This document shows, piece by piece, positions 49,517 to 60,595 of a stretch of DNA of 64,000 nucleotides; the stretch's first letter is position 1, and every line of letters begins with the position of its first letter. Both the position numbers and the translations under genes were made by a program. Source of the stretch: Davidsoniella eucalypti (lineage: Eukaryota > Ascomycota > Sordariomycetes > Microascales > Ceratocystidaceae); NCBI GenBank assembly GCA_004009845.1, contig RMBW01000018.1, positions 1-64,000 of the forward strand, read 5' to 3'. The notes beneath the pieces are model-generated. The model did not search any database, was not told the DNA's origin, and saw only the letters and a list, made by a program, of their open reading frames with translations.

Positions 49517-50216
49517 GACGTAAGATAGAGAGTGCAAGCAATATCAAAATAAGAAATGAGATTACAGTCGATTTATACTCGCATTTCTAGCATTTCAAGA
49601 AACCTATTTGGGTTCTTACTTACTATCCACGCTATGTACTTATATGAGTCTGGCTCTAGAATATCCAGCCAGTCCCCTTTCGTGAACACTACTAACACAC
49701 AGTTTACAGTCGCTAAAATCGCATATATGTATGTACATGCACTCCCCATATCGTCGTCATCGTGATCATGACAAATCCTGCCATTTATATGCAACTTGCC
49801 CAATATGTTTGAATACCATATTATGTACGTCATCAAATTTTTCAAAACGTACGAAATAAAGACAACCGAAGAGTCAAATACAGCTAGAATTCATCTAAAC
49901 AGATGTATACACGTCAATCAATATTTAGTCGGCCTCTCGCTTCATGCTTCACAGTCTATCGAGGTGGAAGGCGCAGATCGCATATATATGTAGGAGGCCG
50001 ACTATTTTTACATTAGTCATTTCAAGTTAAAGGTAATACAGTGAGTCAATAGAGAAGAATGGAAAGGGAGTTTTGATATATATAGTTTACTTTGCTCAGA
50101 ACCCATCCTATAGTTTCTTTTCCCTAAATTCCCGTCCACTTAATCATATCTAGTATCTTTGTCTTCCAGCGTTTTTTACTCCTCTTTCTCTGCTAGTATA
50201 TCCTCACACTCTCAAT
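49517..50216. other. Intergenic region with TATA box for IFI-like gene 3
   Basis: A/T-rich, no gene. A GATATATATAG run near 50075-50085 lies about 130-140 bp before the start of IFI-like gene 3, the same spacing as for gene 2 and the small membrane-protein gene. Confidence 0.5.
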
Positions 50217-50496
50217 ATGCTCATCGGATTCGCAATCGTGACTACGCTGGGCATGCTCGGGTTTGGACCTGGCGGCATTATAGCAGGTCTGTCGATATTC
50301 TAATACATACATCCTCCCTAGCCCTACATTGTTTTAGTGCTTGAAAAGCTAATCACTCTATTTTTCTTCGTCTCCAGGCTCTTGGGCAGCATCCGTGCAG
50401 GCACCCCTAATCCTTGGCGGCAGTTGGTTTGCTTGGGCGCAAAGCGTTGGCGCAACTGGAGCGGTTGCCACTGGTATCTTGGGCTGGCTGTTCTAA
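50217..50496 (+). CDS. IFI6/IFI27-like (ISG12 family) protein 3, minimal form
   Basis: A short gene: exons 50217-50286 and 50378-50496 encode only 62 residues. The donor is GTCTGT (weak); the branch (GCTAAT) and acceptor (CTCCAG) are good. The phase-1 intron again splits the Gly codon after IIA. Exon 1 gives GMLGFGPGGIIAG; exon 2 begins SWAASVQAP and continues GSWFAWAQSVGATG. Of the 24 residues after the intron, 12 are identical to IFI-like protein 2 with no gap. The protein is just the family domain, two small-residue-rich helices, with no extension. This compact form resembles animal IFI27-like proteins best. The start is the ATG that directly precedes the first family helix. Confidence 0.75.
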
Positions 50497-53042
50497 GACT
50501 ATTATGTTGGTGGGCTTCATAATCAGACAATTGTGTAAATGCTACAACTATGTAGCTTATAACTAACCCATTTTAATTTTCTAACATTGGTATATATCAG
50601 TCCGTGCCACACTTGCCATAGGTTGTTCAACCCTAACATATGTCATTAACATGAATAGTTTCGTTCAATAAAACTCATCAAGGGTATTTTCTCGTCTCGT
50701 GTTCTTTATAGTGTATAAAAAGGCACAGTTTCTATTACGACCTGTATTAGTTAGCTTGCAAACCGGAGACCACCGAACAAGGTCAGAACATTAACATGTA
50801 TCTAGAAATGGTCTACATTGCCTATAAAAAGGTATGAGATTGATGGTGAAGCAAAGTTAGAAGCACATCATGATACCGGACCGAAATCTTAATGGACAAT
50901 GATCGGTGCTTATAACGCTATGGATAACTGTTCGCGCAGGAGACACAGGTTAGACTAGGCTAGAAAGCTAGGAGGAGCCTTGGATTATACTTAGCCACGC
51001 ACTCTTATTCTGACAAGCAATAGTCTTGAGTGAATACATGTGAATAATCTTATACTACAAGGCTTCATACACGAATTTAACAGCCTGGAGTCAATGAACC
51101 GGGCTGTATTAGAGCTAGGAAATCTGCTTGAAACGTATTTCAGAAACGGGCAAAGAAACCAATCAAAATAACATGATGGTATTAGAAACCTTCAGGCATT
51201 TTGCAGCACACAACTACTTATTAGGGGCAAGTGGTAAAATTGCATGACGTTGTTATGTCGTCTCTGACGCACACCACTGGCCTACTGAATATGAACAAGT
51301 CATCGAACAGTCTATGCAGCCATGAATGACTGTGATAGGATGAAGCAAAGCGATGTTTAATCGCTCTAGAGGGGCTGGAAGCTACCCGGACCCCGAATAA
51401 AACAAGGGGGGAAACTGAGGACATAGAGGGATTGAACAAGATACAGACACATGGAACTATCTAGCTCAGAAGAACCTCGGCTTGTACTCAATATAGCCAT
51501 GAAGAGGACAGTATAGGACAATGAGAAAAGTACCTGCCAAGCGAAGATGTTCTAGAAATAATCTTTGGATTAGATGAAAGCCACGCCCTAGTCAGAATGG
51601 GCCTTTTTTTCCCTTGCCAAGAAAATGCCATACATAGCATAGAGATGACTGCGTGGACGCATTTCTCTTGGCAAGGACAAGAGAATACATTTATTCGGCT
51701 TGAAGCTGTATTTCCTAGAACGCTCGCTGGTAAAAAGGCTATCAAGAGACGACGATCAAGTAGGGTCGCTTTTTCTCTTAGTGTCAGTCTATTTTAGGAA
51801 ATTATTTTATTTTCCATCTTATGCTTGTCACCAGCGGGGCAAAGAGAAGATAAAGGCTCCAAGTTGCCTCTTTTTTTTTTCTTTCGTTATAGGCGCTTTT
51901 ATTACCCGTGCGAGCTTCTTGGGAGGCTCAGTTAGGAGAAAGACATTAGCGGGAGCTTATTTTGATAGCGAGTTGGTTAGCAGTGGACAAGGGCAAGATT
52001 CCAAAATAGATCTGCGGAGTTTCAGGAAGCCTAGAGACACAAAGAAAGAAAAAGAGCTCCAGAGTAAAATGATAGAAAGACGATAGGGGAAATGAGGCTA
52101 GAATCTGTGTCTGAGGCGACGATCGACGCTGGAATCTTGGTTGATTTGTGGTGGTGATGCTCGGATTTTCAGAGTTTAACAGGCTACATCACGTGTAATT
52201 ACAACTATGTAGTCGGAATAGGCACGTGAGAATTTAAGGTTTGGAGCCTGTGCCATCAAAGCAGAAATAGCCGCAAATAGAAGCGGGATAACGCAGGCAG
52301 AATATCCGAGCAGAGCAACGGCGTAGTTAATGTAGGAAAGGACGGTCTTAGTCAGCGCCAGGATAACAGAATACAATTGCATTGTATATGGCCGGCAGAT
52401 GAATGGCAATTGCCCTTTCTAAAACAAGAATTTGACGATGACCCTGGCCTTTAGTGAGGAATAATAGTAATAATGATACCAAAATAATACTGCCAACGTG
52501 GGCTTGACTGGCCCTAGCGTTTACGAGACTAAAAGCAAGTTGACGAATCGATCGACTAGCTACTAGTTGGTCTTCGTTATGCGTCTGGCTTACTATCGTC
52601 TGAGCCATACAAGCCCAGCATCTAAAGATGGCTACCGGAGTTCTTCCAAGGTGGGCGCTATGACAGACTGGCTGTTTCTTGTCTACGGTGAGCATTGAAG
52701 CTGCCACTCCATTAGGCATATTGTCGGGTCGTCACGTTCGATTCTGGAGCCGACTGTCTGCTATAATAACAAAGCATCCCCGGCACCGCCGTCCGTCGTT
52801 CTTTCTCTCCTCTCTTTCTGCTCTTCAGCGGAAGCCCAACTGAGCCGTGCCCTTGCCTTGCTCTCTTGCGTGTTCTGTTCTTCTCTGACATCATCGTCAC
52901 CACTCTCTTTAACTGTCTCTCCTTTGGCCTCTGCTTCTTTTGTTCGTCTTCTTTTCCGTTTGTTACAATACTCTTTAATATCTAGACTTGTCTCTTCGCT
53001 GAGACCCAAACAAAACCAAATCTATACACACATCATCTCGCC
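50497..53042. other. Long intergenic region
   Basis: No gene supported. A 128-codon frame at 51700-52086 starts with TTG and has no family resemblance. The notable structure is an imperfect palindrome at 51531-51732. The final ~250 bases are pyrimidine-rich (CTCTTTCTCTC) and probably form the promoter and leader of the CE5-like gene. Confidence 0.55.
51531..51732. repeat. Imperfect 200-bp palindrome (MITE-like)
   Basis: Inner arms 51612-51628 and 51659-51676 are near-perfect reverse complements (CCTTGCCAAG on the left, CTTGGCAAGG on the right). Outer arms 51531-51560 and 51709-51732 also pair imperfectly (TTCTAGAAATA against TATTTCCTAGAA). The nested symmetry fits a decayed foldback element. 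Confidence 0.55.
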
Positions 53043-54274
53043 ATGATTACCTCAGTATTCTTCGCCATGGCACTACTGCCGTTCGCTCTAGCATCGTCTC
53101 TCCCCGAGTCCCGCGACGCCGACTGCTCTCACGTTCACATCTTCCTAGCCCGTGCCAACAGCGAGCCAGCACCTGGCTTCCAAGGAAGTCTAGTCAGTGC
53201 TATCTGTGCTGCCACTGCTAGCGACTCCAAGTGCGACTGGGAGGACATCTACTTCAACAACGCCAACGATGCCGACTACTGCGCCGAGGTCAACGAGGGC
53301 GTGGCTCACGGCAACAGCCAGATCGCCGCCTATGCTGCGCGCTGCCCCGACGCAAAGCTAGTGCTTAGTGGCCTAGCCCAGGGCGCCCACGTTATTGGCG
53401 ATATCCTGGCTGGCAGCGACGGCGGCGTCTTCTACAATGACTGCACTATGGGCACATCAACCGCCCTCGACCGTGGATCTGTGCCCGGCAAGAACAGTAA
53501 GCTTCCCAGTCCGAGACATCTGCATATACGACACACATTGCTAACCTTGCCATTGCAGTTGCTGCCGTCCTACTTTGGGGTGATATCCGTCACACTGCCA
53601 ACCAGGACTACAACCAGCTCTCCGGTGCCGATGCTGACAGCACGTACCCTCGCTCTGGCTCGCAGATGGATAACCTGAACAAGTACAGCGATATCATGCA
53701 GTCGTACTGTGTCTCCGAGGATGCCAACTGCGCCAAGGGCTCCAACTCCAACGCCTACGAGAAGTATATCGACGACAACGCTTCAGCTGCTGCCTCCTGG
53801 GCGCAGGCCAAGGTCGAAGGAGGCTCCATTTCCAACGATGCTGTTGTCAATGTTAACGTTGCTGCTGCTGAAATCACCAGCCCGCCCTCGTATAGTACCA
53901 CAGCCACCACCACTACCAGCGAGACCAAGTCGACCACCTCTAGCAGCCAGGCCACAGCTACACCTACCAACTACGGCGAACGCCCGGGCCCGCAGGATGC
54001 TTACAACGACGGTCTATCCAACGAGAACGTGGCTAACATCCGCCCGGAAGAGGTCGTCATCACAGCTATTGCTGTCGGCCTCTCGACCACCACTGACGCT
54101 AACGGCAACGTCGCAGAGTGCACATCCTTTGTCACCATCAAGGCTGGCATGACGGGCCACCGCAACCACCGTGGCAGCACCAACACATCAAGTTCTGGTG
54201 CTGTTCAAGGTCTGCGTATCGAGGCTGGCCTGACCTTCGTGACAGTTGTCGCGTCACTCCTCTTCCTGTCCTAA
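53043..54274 (+). CDS. GPI-anchored CE5 (cutinase / acetylxylan esterase family) pseudoenzyme
   Basis: Exons 53043-53496 and 53559-54274 (GTAAGC donor, CTAAC branch, phase 1) encode about 389 residues. A signal peptide (about 1-18) precedes a CE5 fold: CSHVHIFLARANSEPAPGF, then KLVLSGLAQGAHVIGDIL at the nucleophile elbow, AAVLLWGDIRH, and YCVSEDANC near the catalytic Asp. The elbow reads GLAQG where active cutinases have GYSQG, so Ser is Ala112. The expected His is Tyr218 (NAYEKY), while Asp206 is kept. Hydrolase activity is therefore unlikely. A Thr/Ser-rich linker and a small C-terminal region end in SSSG plus a hydrophobic tail, a typical GPI signal. A cell-wall binding or structural role is my inference. 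Confidence 0.85.
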
Positions 54275-54883
54275 ACCTTTTCGTTGTTTTTTTACTTTTT
54301 CATTCTTGATTTATATTTTTGTTTCTTTTTTCCTCGCAATGTTTAGGACATAAACAGGACGAGGTTTTCTGACGTTGGAGAGAACTTTGACCCTATGATA
54401 CCCCCCCACACACATTCTTTTGGCGACTTTGATTTGTACTGTTACGGCCTAACTAAGCTCACTTTTGGCGTCATGACTACGGCGTTTTAATGCTTTGATT
54501 TTGGTTTCCTGGCTTGATTATTTATTTTCTGTTATTATTTGAAACGAACAAACACCCGCATATACTTTGCATCATATAGCATGGCCCTCATCCATTTATT
54601 ACACTCATTTCAATCATGTTTTTGGCCTTAGTAGGCAGAGAAGCTATCATATAGCACACCACACTCGTTAACACAATACATATCTATTGGTTATGTTAAA
54701 TTATATCTCCATTTGTGCTTGTAAATCGTTCAAATTGCATGGTGTACCAGAAAATGAAGACCCAATTATGGAATAAAATGCAACGCCGTTCTGCCGAGTC
54801 TAAAGTTAGCATCATGCGGGATATCACGACTAAAAATACGCCATAGAGGAAAAGAAAAGAAGAAAAAAGGAGAAAAAAAAGAC
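54275..54883. other. Convergent intergenic spacer
   Basis: Lies between the 3' ends of the CE5-like gene and the cysteine-rich protein gene. T-rich, terminator-like sequence follows the CE5 stop. No gene is seen. Confidence 0.55.
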
Positions 54884-55252
54884 TTACTCGCAAACCTGCT
54901 GTGTACACATGGCACCTTTAGCCACACACATACTGCACGATGGGTTACAGCAGCTCATATTATTGGGACACCAAACAGAACCACACTGCGAACCGCCCAT
55001 GACGACACAGCGAGCAGCTTCGCCGTATAGATGGCATTCGAAGCCGGTGTGGCACGTGACGTTGGCACAGGCGCCAGTCACGGTGTTGTTGTAGGCGGGC
55101 GGCGTGAAGCGGGGTGATGTTTGGCTAGTTGTTGAAGTCGCAAAGGTAGTCGCGAGAGAGGACGTCGTGTTTGTCGAGGTGACGTTGGGGAAGGACGGCG
55201 TTGCGGCGGTGCCAGTGGCGAGTAGCGCGAGAATAGACGTTGATAGCTTCAT
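54884..55252 (-). CDS. Small secreted cysteine-rich protein
   Basis: From the ATG at 55252 a frame of 122 residues opens with a signal peptide (MKLSTSILALLATGTAA). A Thr/Ser-rich segment with several N-glycosylation sequons (NVTS, NTTS, NNTV) follows, then a compact module with 12 cysteines: CANVTC, FEC, ARC, SQCGSVWC, MSCCNPSCSMC, AMCTQQVC. The second half matches a pattern seen in many small secreted ascomycete proteins (CG..C....CC..C..C.....C...C). The role is unknown; such proteins are often called effector candidates. The TAA stop overlaps a GTAAGT splice-donor match followed by a strong pyrimidine tract, so a spliced form with a few extra C-terminal residues is possible. It is convergent with the CE5-like gene. 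Confidence 0.75.
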   Translation of the reverse strand: MKLSTSILALLATGTAATPSFPNVTSTNTTSSLATTFATSTTSQTSPRFTPPAYNNTVTGACANVTCHTGFECHLYGEAARCVVMGGSQCGSVWCPNNMSCCNPSCSMCVAKGAMCTQQVCE

Positions 55253-56919
55253 GGCTGGAGATTGTGATGATTGCTTCGGATATGGAAGAAAAAAAAACGA
55301 GCACTTGGGAGCATTCAAACAAGCGGGATCGAGTGAGATACATATATGCATTCTGCGAAAACGAACTGTTACGTGAGCGACCCATCTATTCTCCCACAAC
55401 GATGGCGATAAGTCTTGGGAGATGCCCTTGGCTAGCTTGGAATTCTATATCCAACAGCCGTGGTCTCTCGCACTTGTCTTGAAATTTATGGCTGCCACAG
55501 ACTAGTCAGTCCACTTGTAAGCGGCAAATTCCATCATTTCTGCACCAATATGACCTTAATATCGCCGAGCACTTTATTTATTTTTTCTTCTTTGAATCAC
55601 TGATATCAGACACAAAAGTCACCGAAGAACACACTCTTGACATCAAATCCCAAAATGATGCCGTTTGTGATGCTTTATTGTTGCTGTATCATGTCACTTG
55701 ATCATCTGTGCATTACCATTCTAGCCAAGACAAATATCGGAGCAAGCCGCCTCCATTTCTATCGATCTTATTCAACTTAGTGTCTACATTCCATACAAAT
55801 CTTGCAGAGCGCAACAAACGCATGCCTTGGAAGATTCCTATCCGTACGTCGTAAACGGAGGGGGGTTTTTGTGATCTAGGGAGGACAACATGTAGGTTTT
55901 TCAATATCGAATATGTGCCAAGGATGCTACTACAAACTCGCTTAGCAAGAAGTGAATTCTTCCTTGTCAAGTCTCACAGAGTCGTTGTGAAAACATGCGT
56001 ACCTTGCAGGAAGATCTGTAGCTATGTATTCATTTATTCGAATTACACAAAAAGATATAACGTTCGTTTACAAGAGCACTAGGGTCTGTGGAGTAACCAG
56101 TAGGGTTAAATAAGGATACAAGAAGGAACATGAGAGATCAACTGTCGTAAACTGAAAATAAGGGTTTTCAAAAAAAAAGAACGTTATAGCTAATCAAGAT
56201 GGATTAATAAGAAACGTGGGTACATCCAAAGATCAGCGATCTCGTAGCTGTGATGAGAGCGTGCTGGACTGTCAGCTGGTAGATCTTAAATCATGGGGTT
56301 ATATAGTAGACAGATGGTTATACTAAGAAATGAAGTCTTGGCTTTTGGGACTATGAACAACTGACCAAATTGTCATCTTGTGGCTGTTGATTTAAAGAAG
56401 TTTTATCGGCACGAGACCGAGTGTAGCTTGACATGAGCATAATTGTAACATGTGTATATCAGTCACCATTGGTCTCAACCTGGGGCTAAATACATGGCTA
56501 CCGTATTTCAGTTTCCGCTGGGCGGACAGAGTTTTAAGTTGTGCCTGTATATTAAAGTTGTTTTGGCAATTTTAAGGTGTAAAGACCCTCCGCTCGACAA
56601 ACCCAATAGCTTTGTATGTGCGGGACGACACCGTTCCCCATAGCCCCGAAGAACTAGTGGGAAGGCGGGCGGGAAGTACAAGAGACAGGAGATAATTTGC
56701 AAATGACGAATAAGGATGGACAACAGATGAAAAGACAGCAAAAAGCAAAAGATGTGACTTACACGTGAGCGAATATCAAGCTCTAGCTCGCGGTTATTTC
56801 TCGATCTTGACAAGATCCTGTTGGCGCTGTTCTTCAGTCCGAATGTGCACCAAGTTACATAAATAAATATATCATAAACAAACATTTTGCCGTAATCTCA
56901 CTACTTAAACATTTTGGTG
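55253..56919. other. Intergenic region
   Basis: No gene supported. A short purine tract upstream of 55252 is the promoter side of the cysteine-rich gene. The remainder is A/T-rich without clear motifs. Confidence 0.55.
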
Positions 56920-59137
56920 CTATTTTAGAGTTCTAATAATGCTGCTGTAGGCCTCTAGAATGGGGATGTAGAGCTGGTCAGGATTGCCCTCTGGTGTTCC
57001 AAGTATGAAGTCTGCTGTATCCCCAAACAAGATTGATCTGATGGTTAGGCATAAATGTTTCACAACACCTAATGGCTCTGGGAACTCACCCATTATACTA
57101 TCGAGTCCAACTATAGTCATACTTCCCAACTTGGCATGAGCAATGTCATCTAGGCTTCCAACCTCTCACCTTCGAAGATTATCCATATCTTTCTTCTGTT
57201 TAATATCACCAAACCTATTGTACCATGATTGGCGTGCACACATCCAAATCAAAACATAAAAGAACGACTCTAGGTCATGGCGATAGGTATGGTCAACCCC
57301 CTCCAGAACCTGAATTGCCATGAATGGAATTGTACCTGTTCCATGTTTCGCACTACTTGGACCACTATCTCCCATCTTGGCTAGATCGAGGTCAATAAGC
57401 ATACCACTGAAGCCATCTGCAGTCTTAGGGTCTGTGATGATGATGTTGTTTGTTGAAATATCCCGGTGAAGAATTCTGCCTGTCATGTAAAGAGACCTGT
57501 GAGCTTTTATAGCATCTCTCATTGCTTTGAGTAGCTCCCTTACTGTCCAGAAGCTGCTGAGATGACGACCAGCAGGGGAAACAACAATGCAATAGTAGAT
57601 CCTATTGTCCCAAGAGACCCCAGTAGCAGACTGATTTGTGTTAATTGATGGCCAACCAGAATTGTTCTGTAATTTCTTCTTTGACAAGGGTGTATTGGTG
57701 GATAGGTGATCAGATGTTTGCTTTCGTTTTTGGCTGGAGGGTAATGATGAGGTTAGTGATTTTGAACTTTGAAATATATGTTGTCTGTCTTGATTGTGAA
57801 ACCGGTGCTTTAGCGGAAACTCTAGGTGTTCTCGTATCTCTTGGGTGGATGTGATTTGACAATGGGATATCATCCTGTTCACACCCTCAACACCCCTTTC
57901 TTGTGCTAGCTTCAGGTGTTCAACTTCCTGATTCCACTTTTCTGGGACCCATGAAAACTTGGCAACATATCCCTCACTTGTAGTAAAGCATGTGGTTGCT
58001 CGACTGACAACTGCTGTCCGTCTTGCAATCTTCTCACTGAGTCTTATACTCAAGCCCTGTAGCTCAATATAGTGATGCCCATCCACAGATTTGATAAATG
58101 TGTCTAGGCCCATGGCATCATCATCCATCGTGGAATATCCAACAAGAGCCCGTGCAAATTGCTCTGGCTTTTCATGAATATCAAATAGACCTGAGCTATA
58201 CGGACCTGATCGATCAAATACCCAGAGCTCCATTCTTGATCCACAGAGCAAGAAGCCATGAACAAACCTACGTGTAGGGTCATCACCAAAGATACTTTGA
58301 ACATATCGTGTCAACTGAAGAAAATCCTCCTTGAATCTGCTTTTGTCGTAAGATTGCTTGTGCTCCCCAACAACAAGAACATTCCTATAGCGAAAGGTGT
58401 TGCCTGTGATTGTACGTTTCTGGAAGAAGATATCGTTTTGACCTTTTTGCCCTTCAAACTGACTGGCTGTCGTTGTAGTATATAACTCGTTTGGCGAATG
58501 GGGGAAAGAACTATCTTGTAGTGAGCATAGCCACTTCCAGACGGCGCTCTCACTGGCAATCGAAGGAAATGATGTCCATCTGTTACCATCATATGCTGCC
58601 ATCACATTGCTCAACATCTTGTTCTGTTCCTCTGTCCAAGTTTCAGGGTTGAAGAATTTGTCAAGGAAGCCACCGACACCACGAAACGTACAGTCCTCGA
58701 TCTCAAGGAAGAGCTCTCTCTCAATAAGTTGACCTGTTTCACTATCACAAAGTCGACTAGAGCTAGCATTGATAGGTGTCTGAAGGTATAGATGGGAGTG
58801 AGTAGGTGGTGGGGGTGTTGATGGGCTGGAGTTACGGATAATGGCAAATACTGTAGCCCAAACTTCAATTTCGGAGGCTTTGTTGATGATATGATCAATG
58901 AGGGGGTTGAATTTGTCGATTTTTACTCCAAGTCTGTCATTGTGGATAATATGGCAATTCTTCAAATGCTTGTATTGCGGGTGATGTATATAAAGATGCT
59001 AGAAGACCAACAACTACGTCTTCTTGTTGAGTCGAATTGATGTCAAAGAAGTCTAGTAGTTGAGCTCTATGCGTAGCAAGAATATCATCAATAGGGTTCT
59101 TCTCGATGATATCGAGTTCTTTTTGAGTGAAAGCCAT
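56920..59137 (-). pseudogene. FunK1 fungal-type protein kinase, disrupted
   Basis: Translation from the ATG at 59137 gives MAFTQKELDIIEK and runs to ELPYYPQ, then hits TGA at 58939-58937. Skipping one T at 58939 restores the family sequence from DRLGVKIDKFN onward. The long middle part (58938-57169) has the FunK1 marks: GGFLDKFF, NVLVVGEHKQS, GRILHRDISTNNI (catalytic loop) and GMLIDLDLA (DFG-equivalent). A second stop, TGA at 57168-57166, sits where relatives have Trp; the same frame then continues EVGSLDDIAHAKLG and on to the stop at 56920. FunK1 kinases are a large fungus-specific family. Apart from these two lesions the gene looks intact, so inactivation is recent, or one lesion is a sequence error. 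Confidence 0.8.
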
Positions 59138-60081
59138 ATTGGTATGTCTATAAGAATATGGCTGGTTAGTCAAGGGTTTCCTCAATTGAAGTTAGAAAGG
59201 AAAATGTAAACAAGCCTCTTCCAGCATAAGCGGGTTTTTGCAGTAGGATGAATAGGAGAATGATGAATTGACGCAGGAAATACGGTAATGTTGAGGGTGT
59301 TTATTTCGCCGATATAGAAGTTGAGAAATCGTGATATGTTGTATATTCTAAATTGTGGAGGGAAACTGCTTATTATATTTTATAGTAGTTAGCTTTAGCT
59401 TATAGTGGATACCCGTTGAAAACAGCGAAGAAAACATAGTTATGTTACCTAACAAAGATTGCTTTGACAACCCATAAAACAATAGTTAAATGCCTAATGA
59501 AACTAACTGATGTAGTAGTCAGGAGAAATCCAGCTGGGACAGAACTACTACTGAAGTCTACCCTATGCTTATGGTAGTGCGTCTGAGGCCTCTCCACTCA
59601 CGAAGTTCTGCAGAAGGTAGATGCCAGGTAGTAACCATACCGTTCTAAGGGTTTATGATACAAGGAGCTACAAAATGCTGGGAGGTTTTGAGACTGGTTT
59701 TTCGGAAAGGATTAGAAGTTAAAATGCGCAGAAATAGCATATAATGAAACCATAACAAATGTTCTGTATCTCAGTGGCCTGTCACTGTTGAGAAGTAGGC
59801 TGTCCTTCACATTGTATATTAGTATTAGTTCAGGGCTGTGTATCTTAGGATACCCGAGGTGCTACATATTAAGAGCTCCATTTCCACCTTAATAAAATTG
59901 AATTAAAAAAAAAACCTGTTCTGGCAGGCTTTAAGTTGGCTTTAGCTGTAGGCTTCAGTTGGGCCCCGCCTATAAACGAGTAGATGAGGCCTGGCAGCAC
60001 AGCCGACCTCCTCCACCAGCCGTAGTTCGGCCGCTAACTAACTAAGGCCAAGGCTAGTTAGTTGGTTTGTATGTAGTAGCT
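59138..60081. other. Intergenic region with repeat copy C
   Basis: No gene. Contains repeat copy C (59553-59905) and a perfect 9-bp inverted repeat, AACTAACTA / TAGTTAGTT (60038-60046 and 60057-60065, 10-bp loop), just before the Ark1-like leader. Confidence 0.55.
59553..59905. repeat. Dispersed repeat relic, copy C
   Basis: Positions 59553-59800 are the reverse complement of copy B (12019-12198) with insertions. Positions 59793-59905 match block 2 of copy A (1555-1670) in direct orientation. This is the longest copy. It has no open reading frame of transposase type. Confidence 0.75.
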
Positions 60082-60595
60082 TAGTCGAAGCGTCCTCCGA
60101 CTTCTTGCAAATCCCGCGTTCCCCTTCTAGCCTAGAAGTTATCATCATTCTTTTCTTTACTTGTTCTCAGTCTGCGGTTATCTTCGCATTATTTCTTCTC
60201 TCTTGTTTTTGCCTCGACAGCTTGTCTGTTTTGACAACCTGTCTTGCTGCTTCGACAAGCGACTGTGCCCTTCGCCCTTCGTTGCGATTCCCCCAGAACG
60301 CCCAGATTCTGTCCTTACTAAGAAGTTTAGACCCATCGCCTAGAAGCTCTGCCTGCTCTCGTCGTTTCATAGCTTGTTCGGTCTGCCGGCTCGTCCCTAC
60401 AATCGCCTGGCTAGTCCTTTCCTTTTTTTCCCTTTTTCTTTCTGTTTCCGCATACGCCGTTTGTCACCGCTCTCGCAGCCTTCCGCTGCCAGCCTCGTAC
60501 CTATCGAACACATCTACCGTTATAATATCCTCTCCGCCGCCTCCCCTAATATTGGCCAAGTCCCGACCCCGCCCGACGCCCGCAACTCTTCATTT
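60082..60595 (+). promoter_or_regulatory. ATG-free leader of the Ark1/NAK kinase gene
   Basis: No ATG on the plus strand for 514 bases before the start codon; the sequence is pyrimidine-rich. The frame in phase with the gene is open back to about 60374 without an ATG, so a non-AUG N-terminal extension is formally possible, but I treat it as leader. Confidence 0.5.

Noticed and set aside
51700..52086. 128-codon frame in the intergenic region
   Set aside because: Starts at TTG, has no recognisable family, and its first part overlaps the outer arm of a palindromic element.
57166..57168. RIP as the cause of the FunK1 stop codon
   Set aside because: A TGG to TGA change is not in the CpA context preferred by RIP, and the rest of the gene lacks a dense C-to-T / G-to-A pattern.
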